Shown here piece after piece: positions 35,201 through 45,049 of a stretch of 64,000 bases of DNA. Source of the DNA: Heterobilharzia americana (lineage: Eukaryota; Platyhelminthes; Trematoda; Strigeidida; Schistosomatidae); contig OX104128.1 in the NCBI GenBank assembly GCA_944470555.2, forward strand, positions 38,671,920 to 38,735,919, given 5' to 3'. Numbering within the stretch: position 1 is the first letter of the stretch; every line of letters begins with the position of its first letter. The translations under genes and the position numbers were made by a program. The notes below the pieces were generated by a model, which saw nothing but the letters and a program-made list of their open reading frames with translations, was not told where the DNA came from and ran no database searches.

Positions 35201-36037
35201 ACCACGGTCTCGACCTACAGTCAAACATAATGCGAACTCCAGACAGGGTATGTTTCTAGCAAAATAATGATAGTCGAGCTCCGAATGTGAGAAGTATAAA
35301 TTAATATGTTTCGGATCTCCCCTTTTTTTGTTTGTGTTCTTTACTTTGATTTGGATAGCCTAATAAGGCCTCAAACGTTGAGTGTGACTGGAATTCTAGA
35401 TTACTTCCAAATTACGACACAACAAGTCTAAACAGTATGGGACACGTGTATAGTTTATTTTCGGAACTGCACTTTTGATAACCATCAAGTCCCAGGGTTT
35501 TTAGTCGTACATATAGTATCCTACTTGATGCTAAATGACAGTTGAAGATTACATAGGCTTTTTAATTTTTTTCATTTTAATGTTTTACCCTTTCTGTTTT
35601 TCATCTCATTGCATCTAGAAAACTGTAGTAAGACGAACTGTTCCACTGCATCTCTTCATGTGTTTTCTAATGTTTGATGAGTAGGCTGCGAGGAATATAG
35701 GATGCCTTATTTATATCTTGTTTGCTTTCAATGATTAGCTAGTGAGATATGACAAGATTACTAAGTTGTTCTCAAAGTTTCTTTAGTTTCATTTCGTTAT
35801 TTCCTATTTATTTATATATCGGCTTTAACTTTAGATTCACGTCAAATTCCGCATAATCAACATGGCGGTAATGGAATCATTCAGGATTTTGGAGGTGATC
35901 ACTCAAACTTTCCTAAGTATGCAGCGAACCGTGTGAACCCCAAGAACCTTAATCACCAAAGGAATCATCAACCAATACATCGTCAAAATTCTACTGGAAC
36001 CCGAGGTCAAAATATGTGTGCCCCTATGGTTAGCTGA
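23189..36037 (+). CDS. FMR1/FXR-family RNA-binding protein (fragile X-related), seven exons
   Basis: This is the ortholog of the fragile X protein family, which binds mRNA and controls its translation and transport on ribosomes and granules. I join exons 23189-23251, 23286-23785, 23859-24144, 24177-24332, 32343-32689, 35021-35247 and 35835-36037. All introns are GT-AG, phases agree, and the sum is 1782 nt (593 residues). Domains are Tudor/Agenet 1 (residues about 4-58), Tudor 2 (about 72-140, with 'AWWPGVVRKVGGSFVIVEL' matching 'CWWLAKVRMIKGEFYVIEY'), a KH0-like region (about 175-275), KH1 (about 284-348, loop GAQG at 303-306), KH2 (about 352-430, loop GSGR at 366-369), and a basic Asn/His/Arg-rich tail. 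The start aligns with the family N-terminus ('MEELVVEVRGSNGAFY'). No RGG box is visible. An upstream non-coding exon or a longer 3' end is possible, because the stop lies next to a GTTAGC that could be a donor. Confidence 0.9.
23286..23785 (+). CDS. FXR-family gene, exon 2 (rest of Tudor 1, Tudor 2, start of KH0 region)
   Basis: This exon encodes residues 22-187 plus two bases of Tyr188. 'LPPSSLRLPP' aligns with the 'FHDVRFPPP' end of Tudor 1 in FMR1. Tudor 2 carries the WWP-GVVRKVGGSFVIVE signature. Between the Tudor strands is a Ser/Gly/Asp-rich insertion (about residues 80-98). The exon ends 'DIPDELAP', matching 'DVPEDLRQ' of the family. A TAG would follow in frame, but donor 'gtaagt' at 23786 removes it. 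Confidence 0.9.
23859..24144 (+). CDS. FXR-family gene, exon 3 (KH0-like region)
   Basis: This exon completes Tyr188 and encodes residues 189-283. Text such as 'NYHHFARRCG' and 'DMLRQKVSILQQTEELSKKL' aligns with 'AHKDFKKAVG' and '[22 protein letters not shown]' of FMR1. The acceptor is 'ttccttttag', and the donor follows 'AACCAG'. The next intron (24145-24176) is 32 bp. Confidence 0.9.
24177..24332 (+). CDS. FXR-family gene, exon 4 (KH1 with GAQG loop)
   Basis: This exon encodes residues 284-335. 'EEFRIPTDLILYAIGAQGSNI' aligns with '[21 protein letters not shown]' of FMR1; the GxxG nucleic-acid-binding loop of KH1 is intact (GAQG). 'GVLTVKLDRQTGNIRISGK' continues the fold. It ends in phase 0 before donor 'gttagt', which opens an 8.0 kb intron. 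Confidence 0.9.
25140..25250 (-). mobile_element. SR2-like RTE fragment (reverse-transcriptase motif 2)
   Basis: 'ggtcaacggagtcgagtactgccttcag' on the plus strand corresponds to minus-strand 'KAVLDSVDREV', and parallels 'gatcaacggagtcaaatgccaccttcagg' at 29488-29516 in the nearly complete copy. It is a short, old fragment antisense to the host gene. Confidence 0.55.
25330..25730 (+). mobile_element. SR2-like RTE 5' region fragment, sense orientation
   Basis: About 350-400 bp match the reverse complement of about 31730-32130. Shared text includes 'agatctgttggatagtg', 'aaattactacac', 'ctgctagctggat' and 'ccatgctagtgctgccttct'. It is the 5' part of the element only, and it faces the larger copy, so the two form an inverted pair separated by about 6 kb. 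Confidence 0.75.
25800..27210 (-). mobile_element. Old SR2-like RTE copy with internal deletion
   Basis: The 3' end text near 25830-25970 ('taacggcccgagttgctaca') matches 'tagcggtccgagttgccaca' of the copy at 28.24 kb. 26270-27080 matches its endonuclease part: the minus-strand frame 26889-26536 has 'IIIDDFNAQ', the metal-binding 'AGDFNxR' box altered, and 'GRNV...GDRLLQL'. The reverse-transcriptase segment is missing between about 26160 and 26270. 27080-27210 resembles 5' untranslated text. It is inactive. Confidence 0.65.
27370..28060 (-). mobile_element. RTE-like 3' fragment (post-reverse-transcriptase domain)
   Basis: The minus-strand frame (27988-27665) reads 'WNHRVDNVEIRWKMLDKSVDEVVNLHRLKWIRHVLCM', the C-terminal segment that follows the reverse transcriptase in schistosome RTE elements ('LxRLRWLGHVLRM'). 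An almost identical copy lies at 47.77-48.44 kb on the plus strand. The 5' part of the element is absent. Confidence 0.75.
28244..32130 (-). mobile_element. SR2-like RTE retrotransposon, nearly full length (about 3.9 kb), disabled
   Basis: Minus-strand order: 5' region (32130-31450); endonuclease with 'GLAGVGI', 'FVISAYAPT' and 'VVVAGDFNVRGG' (31321-30869) and 'DSDHALVQVRICLRL' (30600); connecting domain 30316-29783 ('RAEGPDELTPGVYKDGG'); reverse transcriptase 29511-29152 with 'AFDSVDQGVLW', 'GLRQGCPLSPFLSNF' and an intact YADD box; C-terminal domain 28861-28430 ('LTRLRWLVEACVTMPNRRLPR'). The 3' end is followed by a GGATG-type tail near 28244. Residues are missing between motif 4 and YADD, and frames are broken between domains. 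Length and order match the SR2 family of schistosomes, as I recall it. Confidence 0.85.
32343..32689 (+). CDS. FXR-family gene, exon 5 (end of KH1, KH2, coiled region)
   Basis: This exon encodes residues 336-450. 'EAVNNAKKLLDFSQDVVQIPR' matches the family '[21 protein letters not shown]' almost residue for residue, which confirms joining across the 8 kb intron. KH2 follows, with loop GSGR in place of the family GKNG. 'FLEFQVSSLQELDRLRG' matches 'LLDYHLNYLKEVDQLR', the helix carrying the nuclear-export/coiled segment in FMR1. Confidence 0.9.
32690..35020 (+). other. Intron 5 of the FXR-family gene (2.3 kb)
   Basis: The intron runs from donor 'gtaact' to acceptor 'ttaaattgcag'. Its middle is a decayed antisense SR2-like copy; 34640-35020 is AT-rich with no recognisable content. 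Confidence 0.8.
33270..34400 (-). mobile_element. Decayed SR2-like reverse-transcriptase region
   Basis: The minus-strand frame 33947-33750 reads 'ARSRVGLVRVPDVLIICSPPIRSSNNITRNPDQRSSYSPILEMPSIR', a mutated form of the SR2 stretch 'REEQSGFRxGRGCTDxIFTLR...IFVFLDIRAAFDSVDR'. Upstream text near 34130-34060 resembles 'GPDExxLKDGGExxVxxLTxxFxxVW'. It is far more diverged than the copy in intron 4, so it is older. Confidence 0.6.
35021..35247 (+). CDS. FXR-family gene, exon 6 (hydrophilic tail)
   Basis: This exon encodes residues 451-526 plus one base of Asp527. It is rich in His, Asn, Ser and Arg, with a basic patch 'HPRGRQPRSRP'. It has no conserved fold. The acceptor 'ttaaattgcag' and a donor after 'AGACAGG' agree in phase with neighbouring exons, which supports the call despite the low complexity. 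Confidence 0.75.
35248..35834 (+). other. Intron 6 of the FXR-family gene (587 bp)
   Basis: AT-rich, with no repeat or open frame that I recognise. It is bounded by 'GGgtatgt' and 'aactttag'. Confidence 0.75.
35835..36037 (+). CDS. FXR-family gene, exon 7 (C-terminus and stop)
   Basis: This exon encodes residues 527-593 and stop TGA (36035-36037). It is Asn/His/Gln/Arg-rich, with single Gly-Arg pairs but no RGG repeat. The acceptor is 'aactttag'. The stop is plausible, but 'ATGgttagc' at 36026-36034 could be a donor leading to a further exon that I cannot identify. Confidence 0.65.
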
Positions 36038-36729
36038 ATAATCTCTTTCGATCAAAAGAAAATTTCTCACATGCGACTCATGTTTCCAATCAGTATCCGC
36101 TTTTACCTCTGCTTCAACGATCCTGAGATCACATCTAATCAGTGTTTGTTCATTTCAGTCCTATTCTCTATGCTACTTCATATTCTCTGTGTAAAGGAGT
36201 TTGGATAACTGAGAGTCTGTTGAGGTGTGATCTCTTACTAATGTTCATCCTTTTATTCTTTAATGCCCAACTTTTGTTGCCTTTTCCCTCCTGGTGATAA
36301 TCAGTTATTTCCCTAAACAGTCATAATTGTTAACCATGTATTGTACATTGTTTCCATTATAGTATCTGAAATCACCAGAAAATGAACTATCACTTGCTTG
36401 ATTACTTCACAGTATTAGTAAATAACTTTACTCTGAACTTGTGTCACATTTCAGCTTAATACCTCAATTTAATGTACAAATTACAAGTTATTTGACAGGA
36501 TACACTGGAATACGTAGTTTGCATGATACTTTTTTTTTTTTAGTGCATTCATCATATACTTGATGTTTATTTGTTTGCAGTTAGGAGCAAAGAGCAATTA
36601 GTTTATACATAGGAGGTTGAATATTGTTATGGTGTTGAATTGCCAACAGCTTTATTTATTTTAGATTTAAGTGAGAAATGCATGCACAACATTCATGGCT
36701 ACTTTGATTGATTCGAGAGCATATGACCT

Positions 36730-36735
36730 AATAAA
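36730..36735 (+). terminator. Candidate polyadenylation signal AATAAA for the FXR-family gene
   Basis: This is a consensus hexamer about 690 bp after the stop codon, in AT-rich sequence. A second candidate is at 37528-37533. Such hexamers are frequent by chance in AT-rich DNA, so which one is used is unknown. Confidence 0.3.
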
Positions 36736-39628
36736 TGTAATTTTTCTCTAGAAATCTGTTTTCAGAAATAACAATCACTCGTCGTAATGTTTTGGTCTAA
36801 TTGGATATTTTTTTTAGGAGTCTGTCTGTCTGTAGAGACTTTTTCATTTATGCAACACATTACGTTCGGTCAATGTCTGTGAAATATTTCTTGATGAATA
36901 GACTGTCTATGCCAGTTATTGGTCGTGGTTATATGTGAGTCAGCTGACGGTAATCGTGTTTGACACAAGGTATGGTATGTTATTGAGAATAATTCGTTTA
37001 TGAGAAAAATCGATTGAACTGTGTAGAATTTTATAAATTATTGAATGGTAACGTTTGGTTTCTCATTTGATTTCATAAATGATAATGCCAACATCTTGAT
37101 TTTCATGAAAACTCCTATATTGTGGATTATAGGATGTGATCTCTACATTCTGTCAATAGTTACCTGGTGAGTCCAAGTATGACTACAAATGACTCAGTTA
37201 CAGTACAAATTGGTTTTCGCATAGAATTTCATTGCTCAAATAACATGCCCATGAATTCGTTCCCAAGCCAAAATATATCGATATAAGAATAATTTACATA
37301 ACTGGTTTGTCATCCTTTCAATATAATCTTCCAAGTGGTTTTTATTTTCCTACTTTTCACTTCATAGCCTGAATCAAAATCAATTCAAACAATCTTGAGA
37401 AGCACTTCCAACTTGATGAACTCGCTTCATAGCGCCGATTAAACTTGAGAGTTTGAAATGTTAGCTGCATTATTTTAAGCTTTGTCTATTTAATGCACAA
37501 ACCTGCATATAGTTGCTTGACTGTTGAAATAAAGTGAGCTAGGACATAGTCCTGTTCCTACTGCTTGTAGAACTGTGAAGTCTATTGTACAACCTATCTC
37601 AGGTACAACTTGACCATCTTGAACATGTGAAATACTTTGATCCTTATTTTCATTACTCGTAATCTCGATTGAAGTAAAGCTGTCTATATTGCTATAGAAG
37701 TATCTATTCTCATCAATCTAACGTTGTACTATTATTATAAACATCCAGTCCATAGTGATTGCAGCTGTCGAGTGTAAGTTAATCATTACATAAGTAAGTT
37801 GTAATATAAACTCAGTGTGTTTTAAAAAGTCAAAACAAGGTTTTTCTGGACATTTCGCTGCGTGCCACAGCTTCCGCAGCGGAGTTTGTACTGTCTGAAA
37901 CAAGTTTTCTCACTTAGTCATATGCTTGGAAGGTATATATGAGGGTCCTCAGGAAAAAAGTATTACCCATGTAGCCAATGTTTATATGATAAAGCGTTCA
38001 GTTCAGAGTTATTTAGGAGATGACTATTCGGGCACACATCACGAATCAATGCAATATGATGATGGTGATTTGGTTTGTCACTGAATTGGTTAAAATATCC
38101 CAACCTCAAAAGTATCTCATTGTAGTATGAACTTTAATTCAGCTAATTTTGTAAAGAAGCATTCAGCTAATACAAAGATTCATTTCGAAAAATCGAATCG
38201 AAACGGGCTCAGCATCCTTGTGCACATTTGTAGGCAATGAGCCATATCTTTTATGTGAAAGCTGATGAACTAGCTAGTTGCTCAAACCTGGGTAGTTGGA
38301 ACCCGTGACCTATTTGGTTGATAATCATAAGTTCATATGCCCTTAATAGAAAAATGTGGAATTACGGTTCTCACTGAATTACTTAGCAGCTACAAAAGTA
38401 ATATACATGAACATAAAGATAATTTTAGTCCGGGAAAGTTCACTTTTCAATTGCGATGTATATACTTTCATTGTATTGTAAAAGTTCCACCTAATGTTGT
38501 GTCCAGTACCCCACTACTTCAGAAGACCCTCACATTTGTTACACTTGAGTATTCGTGTAAAAGGTATATTTTGTGAAGGCCACTCCCCCCCCTCATTGGT
38601 TGTGCTAGATAATATTAGTGAAGAAAATATGAAATATAGCAAAACCGAGGGTTTTTATACGACAGTGTTGGGAGTGTTAAATTTCATGAGAAGTATTCGG
38701 CTCAAGGTGGGTAGTGTTTGAGAAGTTATTCACTTCATTAATACAGGATTCCATCAGTTTGATTGTACATGCCACTGTATACATAGATGATTTCAGAAGA
38801 TTGCAAGTAATTAAAAGTTTAAGAACAGATGTGGTTACGTATTTTAGCAGTGGTGTAGGCAGAACATTTATTTTACACAGTGTAATAAGGTAACAATTAT
38901 CTGAGAAAGGTGGTGTATTCATGAGATACATTCCGAACAATTTGGTCACACATTAACTCGTCACAGCATTTTATAAGAAGGGGTAAAATAAATAGATAGA
39001 TAATACAAATTTTGGAAAATATGAGGATACTAAGAAGGAATAATGCATTTTCATACTTCCTTTGGCATTAAAATTAGATAGAGGTTACCGTCTTCTTATT
39101 ACACTGTGTGAATTCATCAAAGGGACTAATTGTTTCAGAATATTTAGTACCATCGTACGACCAGTTATAAAATCCGTGTCCATGACATACGCTTTGTAGA
39201 GTAGACCTGGGTAATATTCACAGGTGTTAGATTTATTGCTACGCAAAAGAAGCGGATCTATTAAGTCCCTATCAAACAAGACGTTCTATTGAATGCCAAC
39301 TATGATTACTTGATTTGAACCAAATGGTTTGTTAAAACTATGATCACATAAATATTAGCGTTCATGAGGGATTTTAATTGGCAATGGTTTTGTTCTCTTA
39401 TTGAAGAAGTATTGTAGTATTCGTTGCTGATAAGAGTGGATATAAGTAGTATATGTTGAGAGGGTGGCAGAAATCAGGGAATTACTAACAATAGGTAAGG
39501 ATTCAGCCAAGAGAAATGCAAGAGACAATGCAGGTGTATGAAGAGCAAATCAGAAGAGGAAATGAAACACATTTTGCAAATGACGGTTTTAGTGCAAAGT
39601 GTACCATATATAACGACTACTGTCCCAC

Positions 39629-39919
39629 TTGTTGACAAAAGGCATTCCTTCCTGCATACCTGTCTTTGCTTCTTTCAGTATGAAGTCATTTCACTGGAAA
39701 CAGTTGACTTTTAAAGATGTTCGTACTGAGACTTTCATGCAATGCTTCACAAAACTGGGTAGTATTTCTGCAAATGATAATCAGTCTGATTGCTTTCTTA
39801 ATGATATACTTCTTTATTTACAACTGCGAAGTAATATTTTCTCATTCACATTTAACATTCAACCATTTAACAGTTTCTCTATTATGATTCAACGAACACT
39901 AAATCTTGTGAATATCTAA
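39629..39919 (+). CDS. Exon-like open frame, unknown
   Basis: A 96-codon open stretch in AT-rich DNA, preceded internally by 'gcttctttcag' (about 39670-39680), which would make a good splice acceptor; after it about 80 codons stay open to a TAA at 39917-39919. I recognise no domain. It could be a terminal exon of an unseen gene or a chance frame. Low confidence. Confidence 0.15.
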   Translation: MLTKGIPSCIPVFASFSMKSFHWKQLTFKDVRTETFMQCFTKLGSISANDNQSDCFLNDILLYLQLRSNIFSFTFNIQPFNSFSIMIQRTLNLVNI

Positions 39920-40289
39920 ACACTGTGAAATACATGCTTAATCGAACCCATCTATCTTAAACAGTTGGAGAAATAAGGTTTTGTTTCCGCTCCAATCTTG
40001 ATTTTTATACGCGAAAACATAAAACTCCCATAGACATGGTTATATGGGTCCACCAGGATAAAAAATGTCAAAGTTACTCAAAATGTGATAACTGTTGACT
40101 GGTTTCAATGTATCAATGATGGATATCAATATATGGATAAATGTTGGCAGGACTTTATTTTTCTCTTCGTTTAATTCTAATAATTGTAAAACTAACAATG
40201 GAAAGATAAATCTAACAAACTTTTAGTTCATATACTCCTATATAGTATCTTATTAAGTCTATTTGGAGGTTTAATAATTGATTTTAGGT

Positions 40290-40660
40290 TGAAATTCGCC
40301 ATAGACTGACATCAGTTGGCGAAACATTGGAGACCTCAGAGCATTGGATATCTGCTTCGTCGTAGTATTGAGACTTAGCAGTGCGGATCCATGACCCCGC
40401 CTAGCCAGGAAGTCGAACCCAGGTTTCGTGGCCAGCACGTTACCATTGAGTCACTGGGTTGGGATCCAATGGTCCATATTTCCTACTTCTGTTAGTTCAC
40501 AATATAGAGCGACCTACATCCAATGTCATCGTTGAGTAACTGTCCTCATGTGCTCACTGCTGTGGAGTTCCTACAAGTAGGACGAAACAGCTGTCCAATA
40601 CTCCCAGGTTTCCAGCGTTCCTCCAACTGATGTCAGTCCATGATGAATTCTAATCTGGTA
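40290..40660. mobile_element. Inverted pair of type B SINEs with hammerhead-like cores
   Basis: The left copy runs on the minus strand (about 40298-40470) and the right copy on the plus strand (about 40476-40655). Both outer ends carry the family 3' text 'tgatgtcagtccatgatgaa' (mutated on the left). The right copy has a hammerhead-like block at 40551-40605: 'ctgtggag', a GTTCC/GTAGGAC-type helix II, and 'cgaaac'; the core differs from CUGANGA at one base. The left copy has a more decayed block at 40339-40386. Between them lie tRNA-like head sequences. Confidence 0.65.
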
Positions 40661-41499
40661 TCTTAATAAATGTTTATGATGAACATAAGTCCAACGAAAA
40701 CTATATTATTCAAACATCACTTGGCTTATCACATTTCATCAAAAAGAAAAAAAGTTTTTTCGTATAATCTTTCTTTTTCGCTAAACAAAGTCTTCTACAG
40801 TTGATAAGAACTCAGGCAAGGCTTTGCGGTCATCTGATCAACTTAGCCTTTTAAAGCTACAATCGGTTGTGATCTTTTATGCAGTATTGTTACTAAACTA
40901 CAACTTTGTACTTTCCAGTCTAATGCCACTTAAATGTTCAGTGTATGCTAAACGATTTCATTCAATTTCTTTGTATCAGCTACTGAGTTACAGCTTCAGA
41001 CGTATACCATGACATCGTGCACATCAAATACCTAGCATAAGATCTACTAATATACAAAATAACAATGTCGAGATAAAGTTTCTCAATAATTTCATTCTAA
41101 GTAAAAAGCTGTTTCTGTGACCATTCATAATCATGCAGTAATGTTTCAGAACTTCACTTTGACAATATTTTTCAGAGTTGGCAATAAAAGTATTACAATC
41201 AGTTCGACGCGTATTAATTAGCCTTTAAAAGCACAATATGTGACATTTTCAGCTTCGATCGATTTTTAAAATGGTGCGTGTTATCTGTACAAACCTATCA
41301 GTGGTTACCTCAGAGGTAGCTTGTTGTTGAAATTAACTCTCCATTATGTAATGACCTAGTTACGATAGGAAATACTGACCGCTCAAGCCCAGCCTAGTAT
41401 CTAGAAGGCTGCAATTTGTATTCCTACCAAAACTGATGGTTGGTTAGATGTATGGTTGGTATGTCTGTCTCTAACTGGCTTGAGAAGATTACAGCAACA

Positions 41500-43440
41500 A
41501 GAACATTTTGAACGTAGCTCGATGAGAAACTGGCTAGGCAATTATTGAAACAAGATAATGCCACTGATCCTGAAGAAACCTAGTGTCAGCTTTAGCATGC
41601 TGTAAGAACAGCATAAATGGCCGTAACTGGGTGTCAGAAACATGATAGAAAGCGTCAGTGGATTTCGACGATTCCTGAATCACTTAAAATGTTGACTAAC
41701 CAGAAGCTTAAACAATGATCGCCAGTAGTGGCTGATAGCGAAGGCTAAGCAGATGGAAAAGTCTAGGCGGTAGGTAACGGTAAACGGTTATTTAGATTAA
41801 TCAAGGAAAGTGGGGCAAAAATGTCAGTGGTTAGTGAGTCGACATTGGAAAAGGATGGGTCTGTGATCCACTTACAGGATAGACGACTGTAGTGGTGTGT
41901 GGGACATTTTGAAGGATAATTCAACTGGCTACTATTCCGTTGTCTGTGATCCAGTCGGATCCTGCATGGAACATTGAGAAGGTCTTCGACTTTTGTCGAA
42001 GTTAAGAAGGCTGTGAGTAACATGGGATGAAGAAGGGCAGCAAGATCAGATGGACTAATACCGGAGATATTTAACCGTGGTGGTGGTGAATTATTGGTTG
42101 GGTTAGCTTAAGTGTTAGCTAGCGAATGTGAATCAGATATTGTTCCCTCTATCTGGTCTCCATCATCGTTTTTCCTAGTCTTCAAGTAACGAGAGAAATT
42201 CTGATAACCTCTGGGGATGACCATTGTCTCTAAAATCCTGAGTATTATTGTTATTAAACGTCTAATGGGATTTCCGAAACAGCCAAGCCCAGAAATTCAG
42301 GCAGGTTTCAGATATGGTCTTGGCTGTGTTGACTGGATATTCACCCTCCAGTTGTATTTCTCAACCTGAAGACGACATTCAGTTCTGTCGATCCGAAGGT
42401 TTCTCACTGCAGGCGATTCAAGATAAGTATATCACACTGTATTTTAACACCCGTAACTTAGTTAAAGCCTACGGTCAAGTACCCGGGGAGTTGCGTACAT
42501 TGAGTGGTGTCCACTTTCTCCGTTTTAATTCAGTCTTGCTCTGCATGAACTTGCAGCGGTATCCCTCCTCTCTTCCAAATTTACGGAGATTGACATTGTT
42601 ACAAAAGACTACCTAGTGGATTTGAAATACACAGATAACGTAGTCATGTTAGGAGGCTAACAAGATGCAGAGTCTACTAGTCGCCTTGAGTGGTGATTTA
42701 AGAGTGTTCATATTGGATTTCTCACAATCCAAGTGTAAAGTGTCGCTACAGGAGTGGTCTTAGCTGATGCCTCATCTAATGTTAGGGAGTGAATGGGTTG
42801 ACCACTTTGCTGACCTGGGTAGTTGCATCAGCCCGATTGGGTCAGTAACCGACGTAATCTCTGCGCGGATACAAAAGGTTCGATTGGCTTTCATCAACTT
42901 ACTGCATTTATATCTCCGCCATGAAATCTGATTGCTGATTAGGTGTAATGCTATGCAGTTCACTCTGTTCGGCTATGTGGCCATGAAAAACGGCCAATAA
43001 AGCTTCACTTAGATGATAACCGTTGTTTTCATAGCATTCTACATATGTCTCGGTACCATCCGGTCAGTACTGTAGAAGTCAAGTTTAGAGTTTTAGGCAG
43101 GAGAGGAAAGTCGTTCAATACGATTGTGAAGGTTCATCGAATCAGGTGGCTGGACATGCGTTATGTATACCTATCTTCTTCACCACTCAATGTCAGCTGA
43201 AGTAGGTTCAGGCTGGTAGGAGATTAGGGGTCTCCGGACTAAAATATGGCATTATGCAGAGGGATGTAGACTTCCGGGTTGGATTCCGCACGGCGAGAAA
43301 CCAGTGGTTAGAGACTATTAGTGATATGACACAGAACTGATCTCAACGGTGCCATAATGAATCCAAGTATTCTCTCATTCATCCTTTCTCTAATTTTATG
43401 ACTTTCCACTGCTTTCGACTGCTTCAGTTTCATATTAATG
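41500..43440 (+). mobile_element. SR2-like RTE copy, strongly degraded
   Basis: Plus-strand remnants in order: 'RLARQL' (about 41530) and the connecting domain; 'CVDWIFTLQLYF', the mutated 'CxDQIFTLR' (about 42325-42355); 'LVKAYGQVPGELRTLSGV' (42458-42510), matching 'RVRAYGxMSGELxxLxGVRQG'; 'DLKYTDNVVMLGG', a mutated YADD box (about 42617-42655); and C-terminal text near 43040-43330. A 3' end near 43400 is plausible. Stops are frequent. No full domain survives. Confidence 0.7.
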
Positions 43441-43750
43441 ATGGGTAGTGGAATCTAGAACACGCGTTTCGTTCCACTTGAGGCTTGTCAGTTGAATGTA
43501 CTTGCCTCCCAGTGAGCAGTATTGTTCCCACTGAAACTCAAGCCGAGGACCGATGGCTTCAAATGCCGGAGGGCTACATACTAAGCAACCAAATTACGAT
43601 GGCCGCTTGTTGTCTGACGGGTATGGTTTGTATATTGTTATTTGGTACAGTTTTAGTGGGAACAGCGTCGCTCACCGGGAGGCAGGTTTATCTAGTCGAT
43701 GAGTCCCAGACAGAACTTAAAGCACATCCTGGATTCCACTGCTAGGCACT
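43440..43750. mobile_element. Inverted pair of type A (Sm-alpha-like) SINEs with hammerhead motifs
   Basis: The minus-strand copy (about 43443-43560) contains, read on its own strand, 'ctgacaa', a helix II segment, and 'gaaacgcgtgttctagattcc' (43450-43500). The plus-strand copy (about 43600-43745) contains 'cgatgagtccc...tcctggattccactgc' (43692-43740). Both resemble the Sm-alpha hammerhead (stem I ATCCAG/CTGGAT, core CTGANGA...GAAA), each with core mutations. They face away from a short centre, forming a hairpin. Confidence 0.7.
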
Positions 43751-44309
43751 ATCCATCAATAATATATTGCATATTTATATAACCTAATATCCTTTGAGTA
43801 CAGCATATTAATTTCGGAAAATGACAAATTTTTGACCAGTTACACATCAGAAAAAGTTATCCAGTTCTACTTTTTCCCTAGAAACGTTTTAGTTGGTTCC
43901 ACTACTAAATTAGAGTAATTTGCAATTCATTATGATCCCTGAGGACAAATTATAAGCATAGTTTATTTGTGATGATATGATTTCCCTTGGACAGTTTTAT
44001 TTCCCAAACATTATGAAGCTGAAAATCGTTTATTGAACCGTAAATCTAAAGGAGGTTAAATTAACTCAAACAATATTAGACACAAAAAGTTTGTTTTTAT
44101 ATGTTTGTGTGTGTATTGGATGTCTGTGTTAAATTCTGATACAGATAGTAAATGTCAGTTCACTTTGTTGCTTGTTGTTTCTAATGAAAACGAGTTTGGT
44201 TATAATCAGTGAAATACTTTCATATTGATTTTGAATTGTCTTGAGAAAAGATTATATATGGTTAAATGCACTAAGATTCAGTGTGAAACACAGCATAGTT
44301 ATAGAGATA

Positions 44310-44735
44310 GTATTTATCATGGACTGATATCAATTGGAGAACCATTGGAAATGTGGGAACACTGGGAAGCTGTTTCGTCCTAGAAGGTGACTTCTCAGCA
44401 TTACGCACCCACAACCTGGCTATGGATCGAATTCAGGACCTTCAGGTTTCACGGCATACTTGTTAACCATTCAGCCACTAGGTCGGTTTTCAGTGGTTCG
44501 CGCTATATCGTCAATTGAGAGAAGTTGGAAACTGAAAACCGACCCAGTGACTTAATAGTTAATGCGTTTGCCGTGAAACCTGAAGGTTCTGAGTTCGAGC
44601 CCTGGCCAGGTCGTGGGTGCGTAGTGCTGAGAAATCACCTTCTAGGACGAAACAGCTTTCCAGTGCTCCCAGATTTTCAATGGTTGCCCTATTGATGTCA
44701 GTCCGTGATGAGGACTGCCTCAATTCCCATTCATT
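44310..44735. mobile_element. Inverted pair of type B SINEs, long hairpin
   Basis: The minus copy is about 44310-44485 and the plus copy about 44540-44735; arms are reverse complements over about 170-190 bp with a spacer near 55 bp. The plus copy shows a tRNA-like B-box region 'gagttcgagccc' (44591-44602), then a hammerhead-like block (44619-44668): stem I 'gtagtg/cagtgc', core 'ctgagaa', and 'gacgaaac'. The minus copy has the equivalent block at 44358-44406. The core differs from CUGANGA by one base (G8 to A). Confidence 0.75.
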
Positions 44736-45049
44736 TCAAAAATACACAACATAGTTATCTTTCTTTCATATGGTGTACAAAATTCAGATCTACTTCTCCA
44801 ACAGTTAAATCGCTGTAAACTTAAGTTTACATCACATGATTAGTGTCAAATGTCTTGGAGACGTGTGTTCGTGTGTGTGTCAGTTAAAGTTACTTTTGAT
44901 TGGTTACTTTTCGAAAGGCATACTCATTTGTCTAACAAATCAGCAGATGTTGTCATAGATTTTCCTCATGCAGAGATGTTCCCTTTTTAATTCTTGCACC
45001 AGTTGATCCACCACTGTTGGGTTATGTGCTCCTGCGAGGATGCCTCAGT

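Larger units (their letters stand above)
36040..40290. other. AT-rich region without a recognised gene
   Basis: This is 3' flank of the FXR-family gene and intergenic DNA. Short open frames occur on both strands without family signatures. A 'ccctcccccccctc'-like C-run lies near 38583. One exon-like frame (39629-39919) is listed separately. Confidence 0.45.
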
